Assembly: GCA_009667805.1 (NCBI GenBank)
Contig: CM019066.1
Location: 328,953,119 to 329,017,118, forward strand
Reading direction: 5' to 3'
Length of the DNA stretch: 64,000 nucleotides
Origin: Leptobrachium leishanense
Taxonomy: Eukaryota > Chordata > Amphibia > Anura > Megophryidae
The notes beneath the pieces were generated by a model that was not told the origin of the DNA, did not search any database, and saw only the letters and a program-made list of their open reading frames with translations. The translations under genes and the position numbers were made by a program. Below, one piece after another: positions 11,611 to 21,175 of the stretch; the stretch's first letter is position 1, and every line of letters begins with the position of its first letter.

Positions 11611-11690
11611 CTAGATATATATTTATTTATAAAGTATTTTACCAGGAAGGATACATTGAGATTTCTCTCGTTTTCAGTTTGGTGGCTTTG
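11611..11690 (-). repeat. LINE/SINE 3' tail fragment
   Basis: On the minus strand it reads 'gagagaaatctcaatgtatc' then 'cttcctggtaaaatacttta' and ends in TAAATA repeats. This is the 3' end shared by the LINE copies at 19158, 22965 and 25744 and by the SINEs at 24668 and 44447. Only the last 80 bp are present. Confidence 0.65.
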
Positions 11691-11934
11691 GTGACTTGCA
11701 TGTCAAATGGTGATGTGTGCAGCTTATTTGGAACACTTGTGGCAGTTTTGCTTGCGAAAAATAGACCAATAGTGCAGAATAGTACACAATTCAGTTTCCC
11801 TCCTAAGTAAAGGGAGGAACTCACATATAATAGAGCCACACTTGGTCCTGGCTCTAGGATTATGGGCCTCTGGCCAAATAGAGGGTGGCGCTGCCCTTCT
11901 TTTACGGTGTAGGTCACTTAGGAGAGATAAAAGG

Positions 11935-12245
11935 AACGCGGAGACGCGCTCCTATTGTATAACACCAAACATCACAGGGTGGAGACCGTATGAGTAACAC
12001 TCACCAATTATAAGAGCTCTGTATCTTTAAGGGCATCAGGTGCTTTTGTAGGGAATATTCTGACCCCTTGGATCGCCAATCCTCGGTTCCTGGGTAGCAG
12101 ATAGTGTAATGTGCAGGGAGTGGAAGCACAGCCGGCCAGTAAAGGGTTAAAATGTGAATTTATTAATAAATTATAAAAGGTTGGACATAAATATCACTGA
12201 GACGCGTTTCGGCCACCAAGGCCTTCATCAGGCAATCTTAAATGT
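11935..12245 (-). mobile_element. Penelope-type fragment with hammerhead motif
   Basis: A GC-richer segment ending on the minus-strand 5' side at a well-formed hammerhead-like motif (12194-12238). There is no reverse transcriptase or GIY-YIG sequence. It probably represents the terminal (pseudo-LTR) part of a PLE; the outer limits are approximate. Confidence 0.4.
12194..12238 (-). ncRNA. Hammerhead ribozyme motif, canonical core boxes
   Basis: Minus strand: intact CUGAUGA, stem II AGGCC/GGCC closed by a UUGGU loop, intact GAAA, then CGCGUC with the ACGCGU palindrome that would form a minimal stem III. Flanks AUUG and CAGU can pair as stem I with one mismatch next to the core. Of the motifs in this window this and 13191-13234 retain both conserved boxes. 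Very short palindromic stem III is known from PLE hammerheads, which tend to act as dimers. Confidence 0.6.
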
Positions 12246-12260
12246 CCATAAAATAGTTTG

Positions 12261-12947
12261 CAATTATGCAGTATGAGATACCTTGATAAGAGCTTGATAA
12301 TCTATACATTTCCTAAATGAAGATATAGCATGCTTTGATAAAAACCGCTCAAGGTTGTGTGGGCACTGTTGAAACGTAGCAGTAGGTGTAGACGAGACAG
12401 CTGATTGAAACCGCTATGATGATCAATAGGAAATTGTTATCTGTCATCATTAAATGACCTTGCTGCATTCTGTTGGTGACCCTCTTGTGATTCTTTTCCA
12501 TTTACATTGTGTGTAGCAAACAACGCTATATTAAATGTTGTAGCTAAAACAAATGCTAGATACCATAAATTCTACGTGTTAGGCAACAGACATAACCCTT
12601 GTGATTTAGTAAATGTATTTGTAATTTGAAATAGTCTGGGTTAATAAAGCCCAGTGTACTAATATATCTAAATGAAGATATTGAAGTACAGGAAACAATG
12701 TATCAGATATTTTAGTATGATTCAGTAAAATGTGAAGCTCTTTCTAGTGTAACGTTCATATTACTGTATTTCCTCAGTCACAAAATATTAAATCATTGCA
12801 AATTATATTAATGTATTTTTATTTTGTAAATATGTTAAGCTTACATCACACAAAGGCAGGGCAAAAGTCAATTCAGTGTAAAAACAGTTGCTCAATGGTT
12901 TCTTGCAAAATACATTTAGGGAACCACACAAGATTTTAAGTTTTGAC
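12261..12947. other. AT-rich interval without recognised features
   Basis: No coding signal. It contains an imperfect repeat of 'cctaaatgaagatat' (12312 and 12668), too weak to call an element. Confidence 0.45.
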
Positions 12948-13179
12948 TTATTTTTTATCTATTGCAAAAATGTTGGTATAAAACAGCTTTTGTAAAGGAT
13001 GTGATGTCAAAATCACAATGTTTCATATGCAGTTTGCAAACCATTTATATAAAACTAGTTGTTAAGCCTGCCCGGAGGGCAGTCTATTGTTGTTGTCGCC
13101 AGCTCAGAATTCATGTCCACATATTTGGTTTTCAATGTCCTATCCAAGAGTATCTCTTTATATAAATGCATTTGTAACC
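12948..13179 (+). repeat. 230-bp direct repeat, copy 1
   Basis: Almost identical to 13892-14123. The two copies share start (attttttatctattgc) and end (gcatttgtaacc) and bracket the hammerhead-bearing segment 13180-13891. The open frames across both copies are parallel, which reflects duplication rather than a gene. It could be a pseudo-LTR of a PLE or an unusually long duplication of the target. Confidence 0.7.
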
Positions 13180-13891
13180 GGTACTTCTTACCGACTGATG
13201 AAACTCGCAGGCAAGCGAGAGAAACGCGTCTCGGATCCTATTCCAATACATATATTTTAAAATATTTTTTATTTACTTTTTATTTATTTTTCTGTTAATT
13301 TGTTCTTAATAAAAAAAAATTATATCCCACCTTGGAAGCAGACGCTTTGATTTACATTGCCCTGGAAGCAGTTGATCCACTTCAGTAGGCTGGAATGTGA
13401 TATTATTGATCTAAGGTGGACCCCCCATGGAGTAAGCGGTCCAATGCTTCAATACTGAGCCACTCATTAGGGAGGCTCAGTAATACGTGAGTAGTTCTGA
13501 CTCAGTTTATATATTTTATGTGCCATTGGTATTGTGCTATGTATGCCTTTCTTATTTTGAGGTCATCATACCCGTGAAATCTAGACCGTGGCACCATCTA
13601 TTCATACTTAAGGAACCGTTTGATGGGAGAAGCCCCCCATAGAGGCTTACCTGCGCCAAATACGAACCTATTGGTTCCTCATTTGTGAGTGGTTTTCCTC
13701 TCAACTCCGTTTTCCATTTTAATAATTCAAATATATATAATAGTATTGCGCGATTATTTTTCATTTTTTGTTATATTATAGTGCATACACTGGATCCAGT
13801 TGCCACCTCGCAACCTGTATTTTGAAAGAATCCATATCTACACTTTGCCTGCGCTCCCAATAAATACGTTTGTATTTTTTTTTCTATATTA
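13180..13891 (+). mobile_element. Hammerhead-bearing insertion between 230-bp direct repeats
   Basis: The segment starts directly after repeat copy 1 with a hammerhead motif (13191-13234), continues through an AT-rich stretch and a GC-richer part, and ends 'caataaatacgtttgta' before a T run and repeat copy 2. A possible polyadenylation signal AATAAA lies at 13859. No protein domain is recognised. It is likely the non-coding terminal part of a PLE or a retrozyme-like element. Confidence 0.45.
13191..13234 (+). ncRNA. Hammerhead ribozyme motif, canonical core boxes
   Basis: Plus strand: CCGA, CUGAUGA, a stem II of CUCGC/GCGAG with loop AGGCAA and an A-A mismatch at its base, GAAA, CGCG, UC, UCGG. 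CCGA and UCGG pair exactly as stem I, and the ACGCGU palindrome gives a minimal stem III. The predicted cleavage is after the C of GUC. This is the best-formed hammerhead in the window by eye. Confidence 0.65.
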
Positions 13892-14123
13892 TTTTTTATC
13901 TATTGCAAAAATGTTGGGGGTATAAAACAGCTTTTGTAAAGGATGTGATGTCAAAATCACAATGTTTCATATGCAGTTTACAAACCATTTATATAAAACT
14001 AGTTGTTAAGTCTGCCTGGAGGGCAGTCTATTGTTGTTATCGCCAGCTTAGAATTCATGTCCACATATTTGGTTTTCAATGTCCTATCCAAGAGTATCTC
14101 TTTATATAAATGCATTTGTAACC
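13892..14123 (+). repeat. 230-bp direct repeat, copy 2
   Basis: Second copy of 12948-13179, with a 3-bp 'ggg' insertion after TGTTGG near 13920 and a few substitutions. It is not followed by the hammerhead motif that follows copy 1. Confidence 0.7.
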
Positions 14124-14224
14124 CGTCCGTCGCCGTCAGGAGGGCCAACTGAGCATCTCTGATGGGTGCGAGCGCAGCTGACAACGCATTACAAAAGCTT
14201 TTATATATTAGAGCAGGTTCCTCT

Positions 14225-14612
14225 TCCCTCTTAGATTGTAAGCTCATGCGAACACGACCCTCTTAGATTGTAAACTCACGGGAACACGACCCTCTTAGAT
14301 TGTAAGCTCACAGGAACAGGGCCCCTTAGATTGTAAACTCGTGGGACCCCTTAGAATGTAAACTCATGGGACCCCTTAGATTGTAAACTCATGGGATAGA
14401 TTGTAAGCTCATGGGACCCCCTTATATTGTAAGCTCATAGGATAGGTCGTAAACTCATGGGACCCCCTTAGATTGTAAGCTCATGGGACCCCTTAGATTT
14501 TAAGCTCATGGGATAGATTGTAAACTCATGGGACCACTTAGATTGTAAACGCATGGGACCCCCTTAGGTTGTAAACTCATGGTACCCCTTAGATTGTAAA
14601 CTCATGGGGACA
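14225..14612 (+). repeat. Minisatellite, unit about 23-33 bp
   Basis: About fifteen degenerate units of the form TTAGATTGTAAACTCATGGG followed by ACCCC. The first three units are longer and carry 'acacgaccctc' or 'acagggcccc'. The unit resembles the 'agattgtaagctc' motif common near the 3' ends of vertebrate retroelements, so it may have expanded from one. Confidence 0.8.
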
Positions 14613-14639
14613 GGCTCAAGGTGGTGGGGTGTCCAGTTG

Positions 14640-14908
14640 CAGGGAGGCCAATACTTACCTTGTTCTTGCGCCATGATCAAGTCCCCAGGTCTTCGCCGCG
14701 CTGGTTTCGGCATGCGGTGCCCAGAGCCTCACCTGCACCAGCCGCCGGGGGGGATCCGTGATGGTCAAAATCAAAAATCTGATCCGTTGGAGAGGCGCTG
14801 TGTTGTCCCTTGCGCACGCCGGCTGTGCGCGTGCTGCGTCGGTTGGATGCACGCGCACCCAGCAGTATGCTGGTTGCACGCGCATTTGAAGATGGCGGCT
14901 TAACGACG
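14640..14908 (+). repeat. GC-rich segment, left partner of 15830-15990
   Basis: It contains a 'ggttggatgcacgcgcaccc' stretch, a hairpin and 'gatggcgg', closely repeated at 15898-15960. Between the two lies a TTAA-family element. The arrangement suggests that a GC-rich element or tandem pair was split by insertion, or duplicated around it. Confidence 0.45.
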
Positions 14909-15830
14909 TCATGTCCTGCCTGTATATTATAACAAAAAATGCAATAAAATTAGAATTTTTAATCATCTACAGTGTGTAAAGTGTTTTTTTTCACATTTTA
15001 TCACATGAGCATTTGCGGTTATATTTTCTTTGGGGTGCGCTTGTACAAAAATTAGAAATGGGGACTCGTTACATTTTTTGGGGGGAATTACGTGATTTTT
15101 TGCAAACGCACCCCATAGAAAAAAATCATTAGTGCAGCATCATTGTTCACTTTATTATTGAAATGTGAACAATATTGCTGCATTAATAAAAACAACACAC
15201 AAAAAAAATGGGGTTTTTTTCAATATTTTTTTATTTGTTTTTATTTTGTTTTACTTTGAACATGGTCATGTTTGACATCATTCGAAAGGCCATGCTCAGG
15301 CCTTTCGAATGACACCATGCATGACCCCGTACCTGCCACGGTTCTGGAGATATCGGGGATCAAATGAACCCCATATCTCCACTGGGGATTTCCTTGGGAA
15401 AGCAGCTTGGCAGCTAGGGGTTCCCCGGCTATCTGACGTCCTCGTGCTATGCACGACACGTCAGGAGCCGAGGGGGGAACCCGGAGGTGGAGCCACCATC
15501 CAAGGTGGTGGCCCCCACCGGAGCTAGATTGCGATCGGCTGCCGAGTGGTGCCGAGCTGGAAATTGTAGGGTTAAAAACCAGGCACCGCTTTAAAGGGCA
15601 GACACTGCCCTTCAAAGCGGTGCCTGTTTTTTTGCTGAAAACCCTCCCGATCGGGAGGGAGATGGATCCAAGAGGATCCCCCCTCCCTTTCAGGCAATCT
15701 CCCGGCATTGCCGGGAGTCGCCTGGAAATTACATCATTGCGCAGGAGCGATGACGTAATTTCCGTCGGGGGCCAGCCTATAGGCATCGTCTGGCTTTCCT
15801 GAAGCCAGAATGCCGCGGGACCCTGGACAG
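14909..15830 (+). repeat. TTAA-family element (family G), termini not clear
   Basis: Shares with 16393-17398 and 58441-59660 the 'tgtatattataacaaaaaatg' segment, the 'cacattttatcac' and 'tggggtgcgctt' segments, and the GC-rich hairpin part with 'cttcaaagcggtgcc' and 'cgatcgggaggg'. The terminal TTAA blocks are missing. A nearly perfect hairpin at 15588-15626 pairs GGCACCGCTTTAAAGGGCAG with its complement. Confidence 0.55.
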
Positions 15831-15906
15831 AGAGGTGAGTATCTCCGCCGGGGCTCCTGCTTGCGGATGGCGTGTGGGGCCAGTCGCCTGTGCCGCGGCG
15901 GTTGGA

Positions 15907-15943
15907 TGCGCGCGCACCCAGCAGTATGCTGGGTGCGCGCGCA
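15907..15943. repeat. Perfect 17-bp-arm hairpin
   Basis: TGCGCGCGCACCCAGCA, a GTA loop, then the exact complement. A less perfect version is at 14850-14885. The CG-rich stem belongs to the repeated GC-rich segment, and a role in transcription is not supported by anything else here. Confidence 0.7.
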
Positions 15944-16132
15944 TTCAAAGATGGCAGCGTGGCGACGGACACGCCTCCGTCTTACTGTATTATTGTATAG
16001 ATAATATGTAATCATTACCAAAATAATAGCACATGACACTGTAACAGGTTCTGAAAAATATTTAATAGCAATATATTTCCATGCATTATCTTAAGATGTG
16101 TATAATCAGGAGTATGGTTTTGCCACCTCTAT

Positions 16133-16200
16133 CAGGGTTATTCAGAGAAAGGTGAAACTCTAGAGAACTTTTGGAGAAGTGAAAATTTTTAAAGGGTGGG
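16133..16200 (+). repeat. Family A terminus, half element
   Basis: CAGGGTTATTCAGAGAAAGG and the following 45 bp match the left arm of the small foldback copies at 20994 and 57897. The right arm is missing. Confidence 0.55.
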
Positions 16201-16392
16201 GGTCTTGTGCCGCACCATGTTCAGACCTTACAAGCTACCGTTGACTTGTGCTTTACAATGAAATGTTCCTCACAAATCGATTTAATGAAGTAAAATTTTA
16301 TATAGCATCACAAGAGAAAAAAATATGCCATCTGCGCTCGTTTCTATATATTTCCATGTGCAACAAAACACTATCAGAGGTTTTACTTTGCT

Positions 16393-17398
16393 TTAACCCT
16401 TTCGCTGCTGAGGCTTTTCACACCTCTGTGCTGAGGTCATTTTTACCGGTTTTGCTCATCATGTTTAAACGTGTTTTGAAGGCTTATTTTAGTATATGAC
16501 CCAGACATAATATATATCGTTCTTTCCGTCAGACTCGGTAGATTCATAATATGTCATTATTATATGTATACGTCATGACCTGTCTGTATATTATAACAAA
16601 AAATGCAATAAAATATGTATTTTCAATAATTTACAACGTGTAAAGTGTTTTTTTTCACATTTTAACATGCGAGCAATTGCGGTTATATTTTGTATGGGGT
16701 GCGCTTGTTAAAAAAATTTGAAATGGGGTCTCGTTACATTTTTTTGGGGGGAAAATTTCGCTATTTTTAAAAACTTTTTCACAGTAGTGTTTGGTATCGT
16801 TGGAACGGCCATGCTCTGGCCGATCCAAACATACCAAACTTTAACCCCTAGCTGCCACGGATCGGGAGATAGGGAGTTCCAATGAAATCCCTATCTCCAC
16901 CGTTGGTGGCAGTTAGGGGTTAACTCTAGGACTGGCGTCATCGTGCTATGCACGATGACGCCAGTCCTCATGGAGAGTTCCCGGAGGCTTGGCCGACATC
17001 CAAGATGTCGGCCAGCTCCGGGAAAGGATCACGAACCGGCGCTTTTCAGCGCCGATTCGTGATCCGGCTCCCCAGGGGTTAATGCCAGGTACCATTTGGA
17101 AGGGCAGGCTGTTCCGAAGGACCTCCCCCCTCCCTTTCAGGCGCCTCCTCCGCACATGCGGGGGGGGGCGCCTGAATTAGGTGTCATCGCGCTGCCGCGA
17201 TGACACCTAATTTCATCGGCGGCGGTTCCGGATGCTGGGCTGACATCGAGGATGTCAGCCCGCACGGGGGGGGCCAGCGATCGGCCGGAACCCGGCCGAA
17301 CGCTGACCCCAAAGGGAGGAGGCGCTCAGCGCGTCCTCCGCACAGCAGGAGCCATGTGGAGGACGCGCTGAGCGCGTCCTCCGCATGGAAGTGGTTAA
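16393..17398 (+). mobile_element. Complete TTAA-flanked non-autonomous DNA element (family G)
   Basis: TTAA at 16393-16396 and 17395-17398 flanks a 998-bp element. Ends are CCCTTTCGCTGC on the left and, read inward from the right, CCACTTCCATGC. The TTAA target and CC-starting ends suggest piggyBac- or Kolobok-type mobilisation, but the superfamily is inferred from the target only. Inside are several strong hairpins: CGTCATCGTG around 16937-16964, GATCACGAATCGGCGC near 17030-17065 and GCGCTCAGCGCG near 17325-17380. No transposase is encoded. The copy at 58441-59660 is in opposite orientation. Confidence 0.7.
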
Positions 17399-17709
17399 TG
17401 GCCATTGAAACGTAAGCTCGCTCGCCCCATCAAGGCACCTCTCGGTAGAGTGAGTCCTAAGCAATGTACCAAAAGCTGCTCTCCTGAAGCGCTGCAGGCC
17501 CTCCTGCTGCTTTTCAGCTATGGAGAGGCAGAAAAATGATGGGTTTTATTTATACACGCACCAAGCATTTCCATTTGGGGTTGAACACAAAAACATGGAA
17601 AAAGGAACACCAGCAAAAATGACTAACTGGCGTTACAGCATAATATACATACATACAGAAAAAATGGCGTCGAATTTTATGTAAAGATTTTTTTTTACGC
17701 AGACCACAT
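17399..17709. other. Interval without recognised features
   Basis: Between two TTAA-flanked elements. No coding signal or boundary is seen. Confidence 0.5.
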
Positions 17710-18154
17710 TTAACACTGTCAACTACCAAGATCAACTGTACTCGATCTGAAAGGCACTTCCTGGTGCCCTGTTTCGATTATAGGTAATATGGAGTTCCAC
17801 AGGATCAATGCAAAAACATTTCCTTTACTGCAAATGAAATTGGTTTGCATCTGAGATCGAGAACATGCTCCTAAAGTGCTAACAGCTCTGGCATCATGCC
17901 CTGGTGCTAACACTATTTAAATCTCCTGGGAGAGTGCCTTAATAATATGCTGAGCCTGCATGGAGATCTGAACTGCAGTAGCTCCCTTTGGCCAGCAGAT
18001 GGTGGCAATTGCCTGTCAAATAGATTATTACAGTAAGAAATACATTGGGAATATTCCCAAATAATTTTTACTGTATGATTAATTAAACAATTTCCAAAAG
18101 ACACTGGTTATTGACAGTGGTTTTCTGGGAAATCCCTCGGTAGTGAAGGGATAA
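17710..18154 (-). repeat. TTAA-type MITE (family D)
   Basis: Left end TTAACACTGTCAACTACCAAG and right end CTCGGTAGTGAAGGGATAA are complementary with mismatches, the same ends as in 45339-46373. The core shares a GCTCCCTTTGGCCAGCAGATG stretch with 3750, 32005 and 46210. Length is about 440 bp with no coding capacity. Right-end TTAA is mutated to ATAA. Confidence 0.6.
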
Positions 18155-19140
18155 TTGCAAGCCGCCAAATGCAAATTTACTGACAACCCTTAAGCAGGGA
18201 GACAATTTCAGTTAATTGGATTCCCTTTCTTCTAATTATTGCTAATCAAGAGCTATCATTTAGTCTCTCCCCCACAGCTGGGAGTACATGGGTCAGGCGG
18301 TAATGTCGGATTTGGTTAGATCATGTTTCTGATCTCCGAGTCCAAGTCAGCCACACCGTAAACAGAGCTTAAACACTAATAATAATAATCACACTAATAT
18401 ATTCCACGATAAGACCATGTCAGTGGGACCAGACAAAAGATCAACGCATGGTTGATGGTTTCATTGATTAACTTTAACGCTATATTCCATCTCTATTTTT
18501 TTTGAGAAGTCATTAATTAATTTATTTATAAACCCCATCAGTAAAAAGTTAAACAATATCACCAGTGTGGTGGCAAGTTGTTCATGTGCAAAATACTGTG
18601 GAAAGATGTCAGTTCTGGAAAGGTCACAGAGATCTTGCCCTTCTTGCAGCTGTTAAAGATCAGATTTCAGAGTCACCTGTCCTGACTAAATACAGGAACC
18701 TGCCTGTCAGACTCAAGCTGGTAATTATATTACTCACTTCCATGTTACTCTATCTGTATCCACTTAGTTAAACTTGTAAGTCTGAGATTAGATGAGTACT
18801 ATTACCAGTATATAAATAATGTATTAAATATTCGTTGAATATCTTTGGTTTCCTAACATATTTGTTTCGGAGTCAGAATAATGGAGAAAAATATCTTGTT
18901 CAAACATTTTGAGGCTTCATCATCAGAGGTAATGAAGCTGCTGCCAAAGATCAATATAGTGCAGTATAATGCAGGGTCTTAATTGCTGACATCCTCTACA
19001 CTATGATTGTGTATACTTCCAGCCAATCAAGTGCAGCACCCAATTGACACTTGCAGGGACAACATGGCATATACAGTGGTTAAAGCCAAAATACTTGTCT
19101 GAATTCTATTACGTATTTCATTTATAAAAACATTGTGGGA
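18155..19140. other. Interval without recognised gene
   Basis: A 68-codon plus-strand frame (18565-18771) has plausible composition but no splice or domain support. The segment 18870-18930 has CTGATGATGAAG on the minus strand but no GAAA box at a suitable distance, so it is not called a ribozyme. Confidence 0.4.
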
Positions 19141-19157
19141 CCTCCCATACCGCTTAC

Positions 19158-20655
19158 TTAATTAATTAATTAATTTATTTATTTATAAAGGATTTTAACA
19201 GAAAGGATACATTGAGATTTATCTAGTTTTCAAGTATGTCCTGGGTACAAGAATATTGAATTGTTACAGTTGTTACAGAAATACAAAGTAATAAAATGCA
19301 AGATATTAAAACAAATAGCACAAATATACAGATTAACAGAAAATAAATATCTTCACTATGTTACATGTTTACAGGTGCATTCTGTATTAAGGTATGTCAA
19401 TAGGGCGCTCTTAAGTGACTTTAGACTGGGGGACGAGTTGATGGCTTCTGGGAGGTTATTCTATATTTGCGGTGCTCTGTAGGAAAATGAGGATCGAGCC
19501 ACTTTCTTTTTGTATTGCAAGTGAGGTGCAGGTCCTGGATCGGAGGTTATAGGATGAGGGAACTGCTAGGGAAGCAGCCTATTCAGGTAGTGTTGTAGCT
19601 TCCCAGAAAAGCTCTTAAACACCAGATTGGAAAGGTGAAGAGTGCGTCTAGATTCCTGCGATGGCCAGTTTAGCTCTTTTAACATGTCACAATGGTGTGT
19701 CATGTAGTTACATTGTAATGCAAAGCGGAAGAATGAGTTATACAATGTAGTAAGTTTATGAAGGTGTGTTTGTGGGGCAGCTGCATACACTACATCTCCA
19801 TATTCAAAAGCCGGTATAAGCATTTGTTGTACAATCTGCTTTCTTACCGCGGCGCTCAGGCAGGATTTGTTTCTGTACAGGGCACCTAGTTTGGGGTAAA
19901 TTTTAGATGAAAGTTTTTCGATGTGGGGGCCAAAGGATAGATTTGGGTCTGACCACATACCTAGATATTTGAGAGAAGTGACTGTGGTCAGCGTGTCATT
20001 TGATCTTGTCCTGACACATAGATGGGGAGTTTGCAATTTATGTAGTTTAGGTGCTGTACCAAAGAGCATTGTAACAGTTTTCTCAGTATTTAGAAACAGT
20101 TTGTTATCTTTGATCCACTTTTCTACAGTACCTCTGTGAATTGGTCTTGCAGCACGGCCTCCAGCTGCGGGAGATTTGGTTTTCTGGTATAGATTACGGT
20201 GTCGTCTGCGTACATGTGTACAGTTGAGGCTTTGCAGATGTTGGGCAGATCATTTATGAATATCGTGAATAGCAGGGGGCCGAGTATCGAGCCTGGGGTA
20301 CACCGCATGTGACTGGGAGGGGGAGGGAGGAGCTGCCAGAAATGGACACATATTGAGACCGATCAGATACATATGATTGAAACCAGGTTAGCGTGCGATC
20401 ACCAATACCAGATTTTTAAGTTTTTGTAATAGGATGCCATGGTCTACTGTGTCAAAGGCCTTGGCAAAATCAAGGAAGATGGCTCTAGTTAGTCTCCTTG
20501 TTCCATGCCAGCTTGGATATCATTACAAACTTTTAAAAGGGCGGTTGTAGTTGAATGATTTGGATGAAAGTCGGATTGATCTGGGGTTAAATAGTTCCAA
20601 TACTGATAATAAGCACGTAATTGAGTGTAGACACATTTTTCCAGAATAATTTTAA
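19158..20655 (-). mobile_element. 5'-truncated CR1/L2-group LINE, copy 1
   Basis: Minus-strand non-LTR retrotransposon. Its 3' end is at about 19158 in TTAA/TAAATA microsatellite-like repeats, after the 'caatgtatcctt' tail shared with the SINEs. The coding region (see 19566-20655) holds the second half of a reverse transcriptase. The 5' side is lost near 20655, just before a family G fragment. Microsatellite 3' ends, not poly-A, are typical of the CR1/L2 group. Confidence 0.8.
19566..20655 (-). pseudogene. LINE reverse transcriptase, C-terminal half, broken frame
   Basis: Non-LTR reverse transcriptase, which copies the LINE RNA into DNA at the nicked target. Two minus-strand open pieces (20123-20308 and 19566-20069) carry the conserved order PGSILGPLLFTIFINDLP (motif B-like), MYADDTVIY (catalytic YADD), then the thumb region ending KSFSGKL. 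Upstream, in another frame, AFDTVDH-like codons near 20440-20465 fit motif A. Frameshifts and stops separate the pieces, and the endonuclease and N-terminal part are absent, so the product is dead. The family fits the Jockey superfamily (CR1/L2/Rex1 side); the exact clade is not decided. Confidence 0.8.
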
Positions 20656-20700
20656 TCTGATAGTAGTTTTGTTGTTTGTGAGTTGAGAATTAATAGTTAA

Positions 20701-20905
20701 TTAACCCTTTCACTGCTGATCCATTTCAACTCTGTGTGCTAAGCTAATTTTTACCGATTTGTTCTCATCATGTTTAAAAGTGATTTGAAGTCCTGTGTTA
20801 ATGTAGGACCCAGACAAACTATATATCCTTTTTTTGGCAGATTCATAATATTTCATTATTATATGTATACGTCATGTCTTGCCAGAATGCTATAACTAAA
20901 AACGT
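20701..20905 (+). repeat. Family G (TTAA) fragment, left end
   Basis: Begins TTAACCCTTTCACTGCTGATC and follows 16393 onwards through 'cattattatatgtatacgtc' before losing similarity after 'gccagaatgctataacta'. Only the first 200 bp of the element are present. Confidence 0.6.
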
Positions 20906-20993
20906 AAACATTGTCGTTTTTCTGATAAGTGCTTCCTCCACTGCTATCTATTTACCTGCAACGTCTTGATTATTTTATCCCTTCAAAATATAG

Positions 20994-21175
20994 CAGGGTT
21001 ATTCAGAGAAAGATGAAAATCAGGAGAACTGGCAGGAGAAGAGCAAAATCTAGACCAAATAGCCAATTTGGAAAGTGTGATAAATGGGAGAATATTTCTG
21101 GTTTGGCTATTTTGACCTATAATTTTCACTTCTCCAGCCAATTCTCCCGAGTTTCACCTTTCTTTGGTGAACCTA
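20994..21175. repeat. Family A small foldback copy
   Basis: Starts CAGGGTTATTCAGAGAAAG. Left arm (agatgaaaatcaggagaac) and right arm (attctcccgagtttcacctt) are complementary with mismatches, and the centre holds a 'gaccaaatagccaa' / 'ttggctattttgacc' pair. About 180 bp, like the cleaner copy at 57897, but the right terminus has decayed to 'ggtgaacctat'. Confidence 0.6.

Noticed and set aside
12962..14109. Parallel 67- and 79-codon frames as a duplicated small gene
   Set aside because: They follow from the 230-bp direct repeat, have no start context in common upstream and no known domain.
14225..14612. CRISPR-like array of short repeats
   Set aside because: Units are contiguous and degenerate with no spacers; it is a minisatellite in vertebrate-type DNA.
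18565..18771. 68-codon plus-strand frame as host exon
   Set aside because: No acceptor and donor pair bounds it cleanly and the hydrophobic end looks like read-through into AT-rich sequence.
18870..18930. Minus-strand CTGATGATGAAG as a hammerhead candidate
   Set aside because: No stem II followed by GAAA at normal distance; the nearest CCGAAAC is about 70 nt away.
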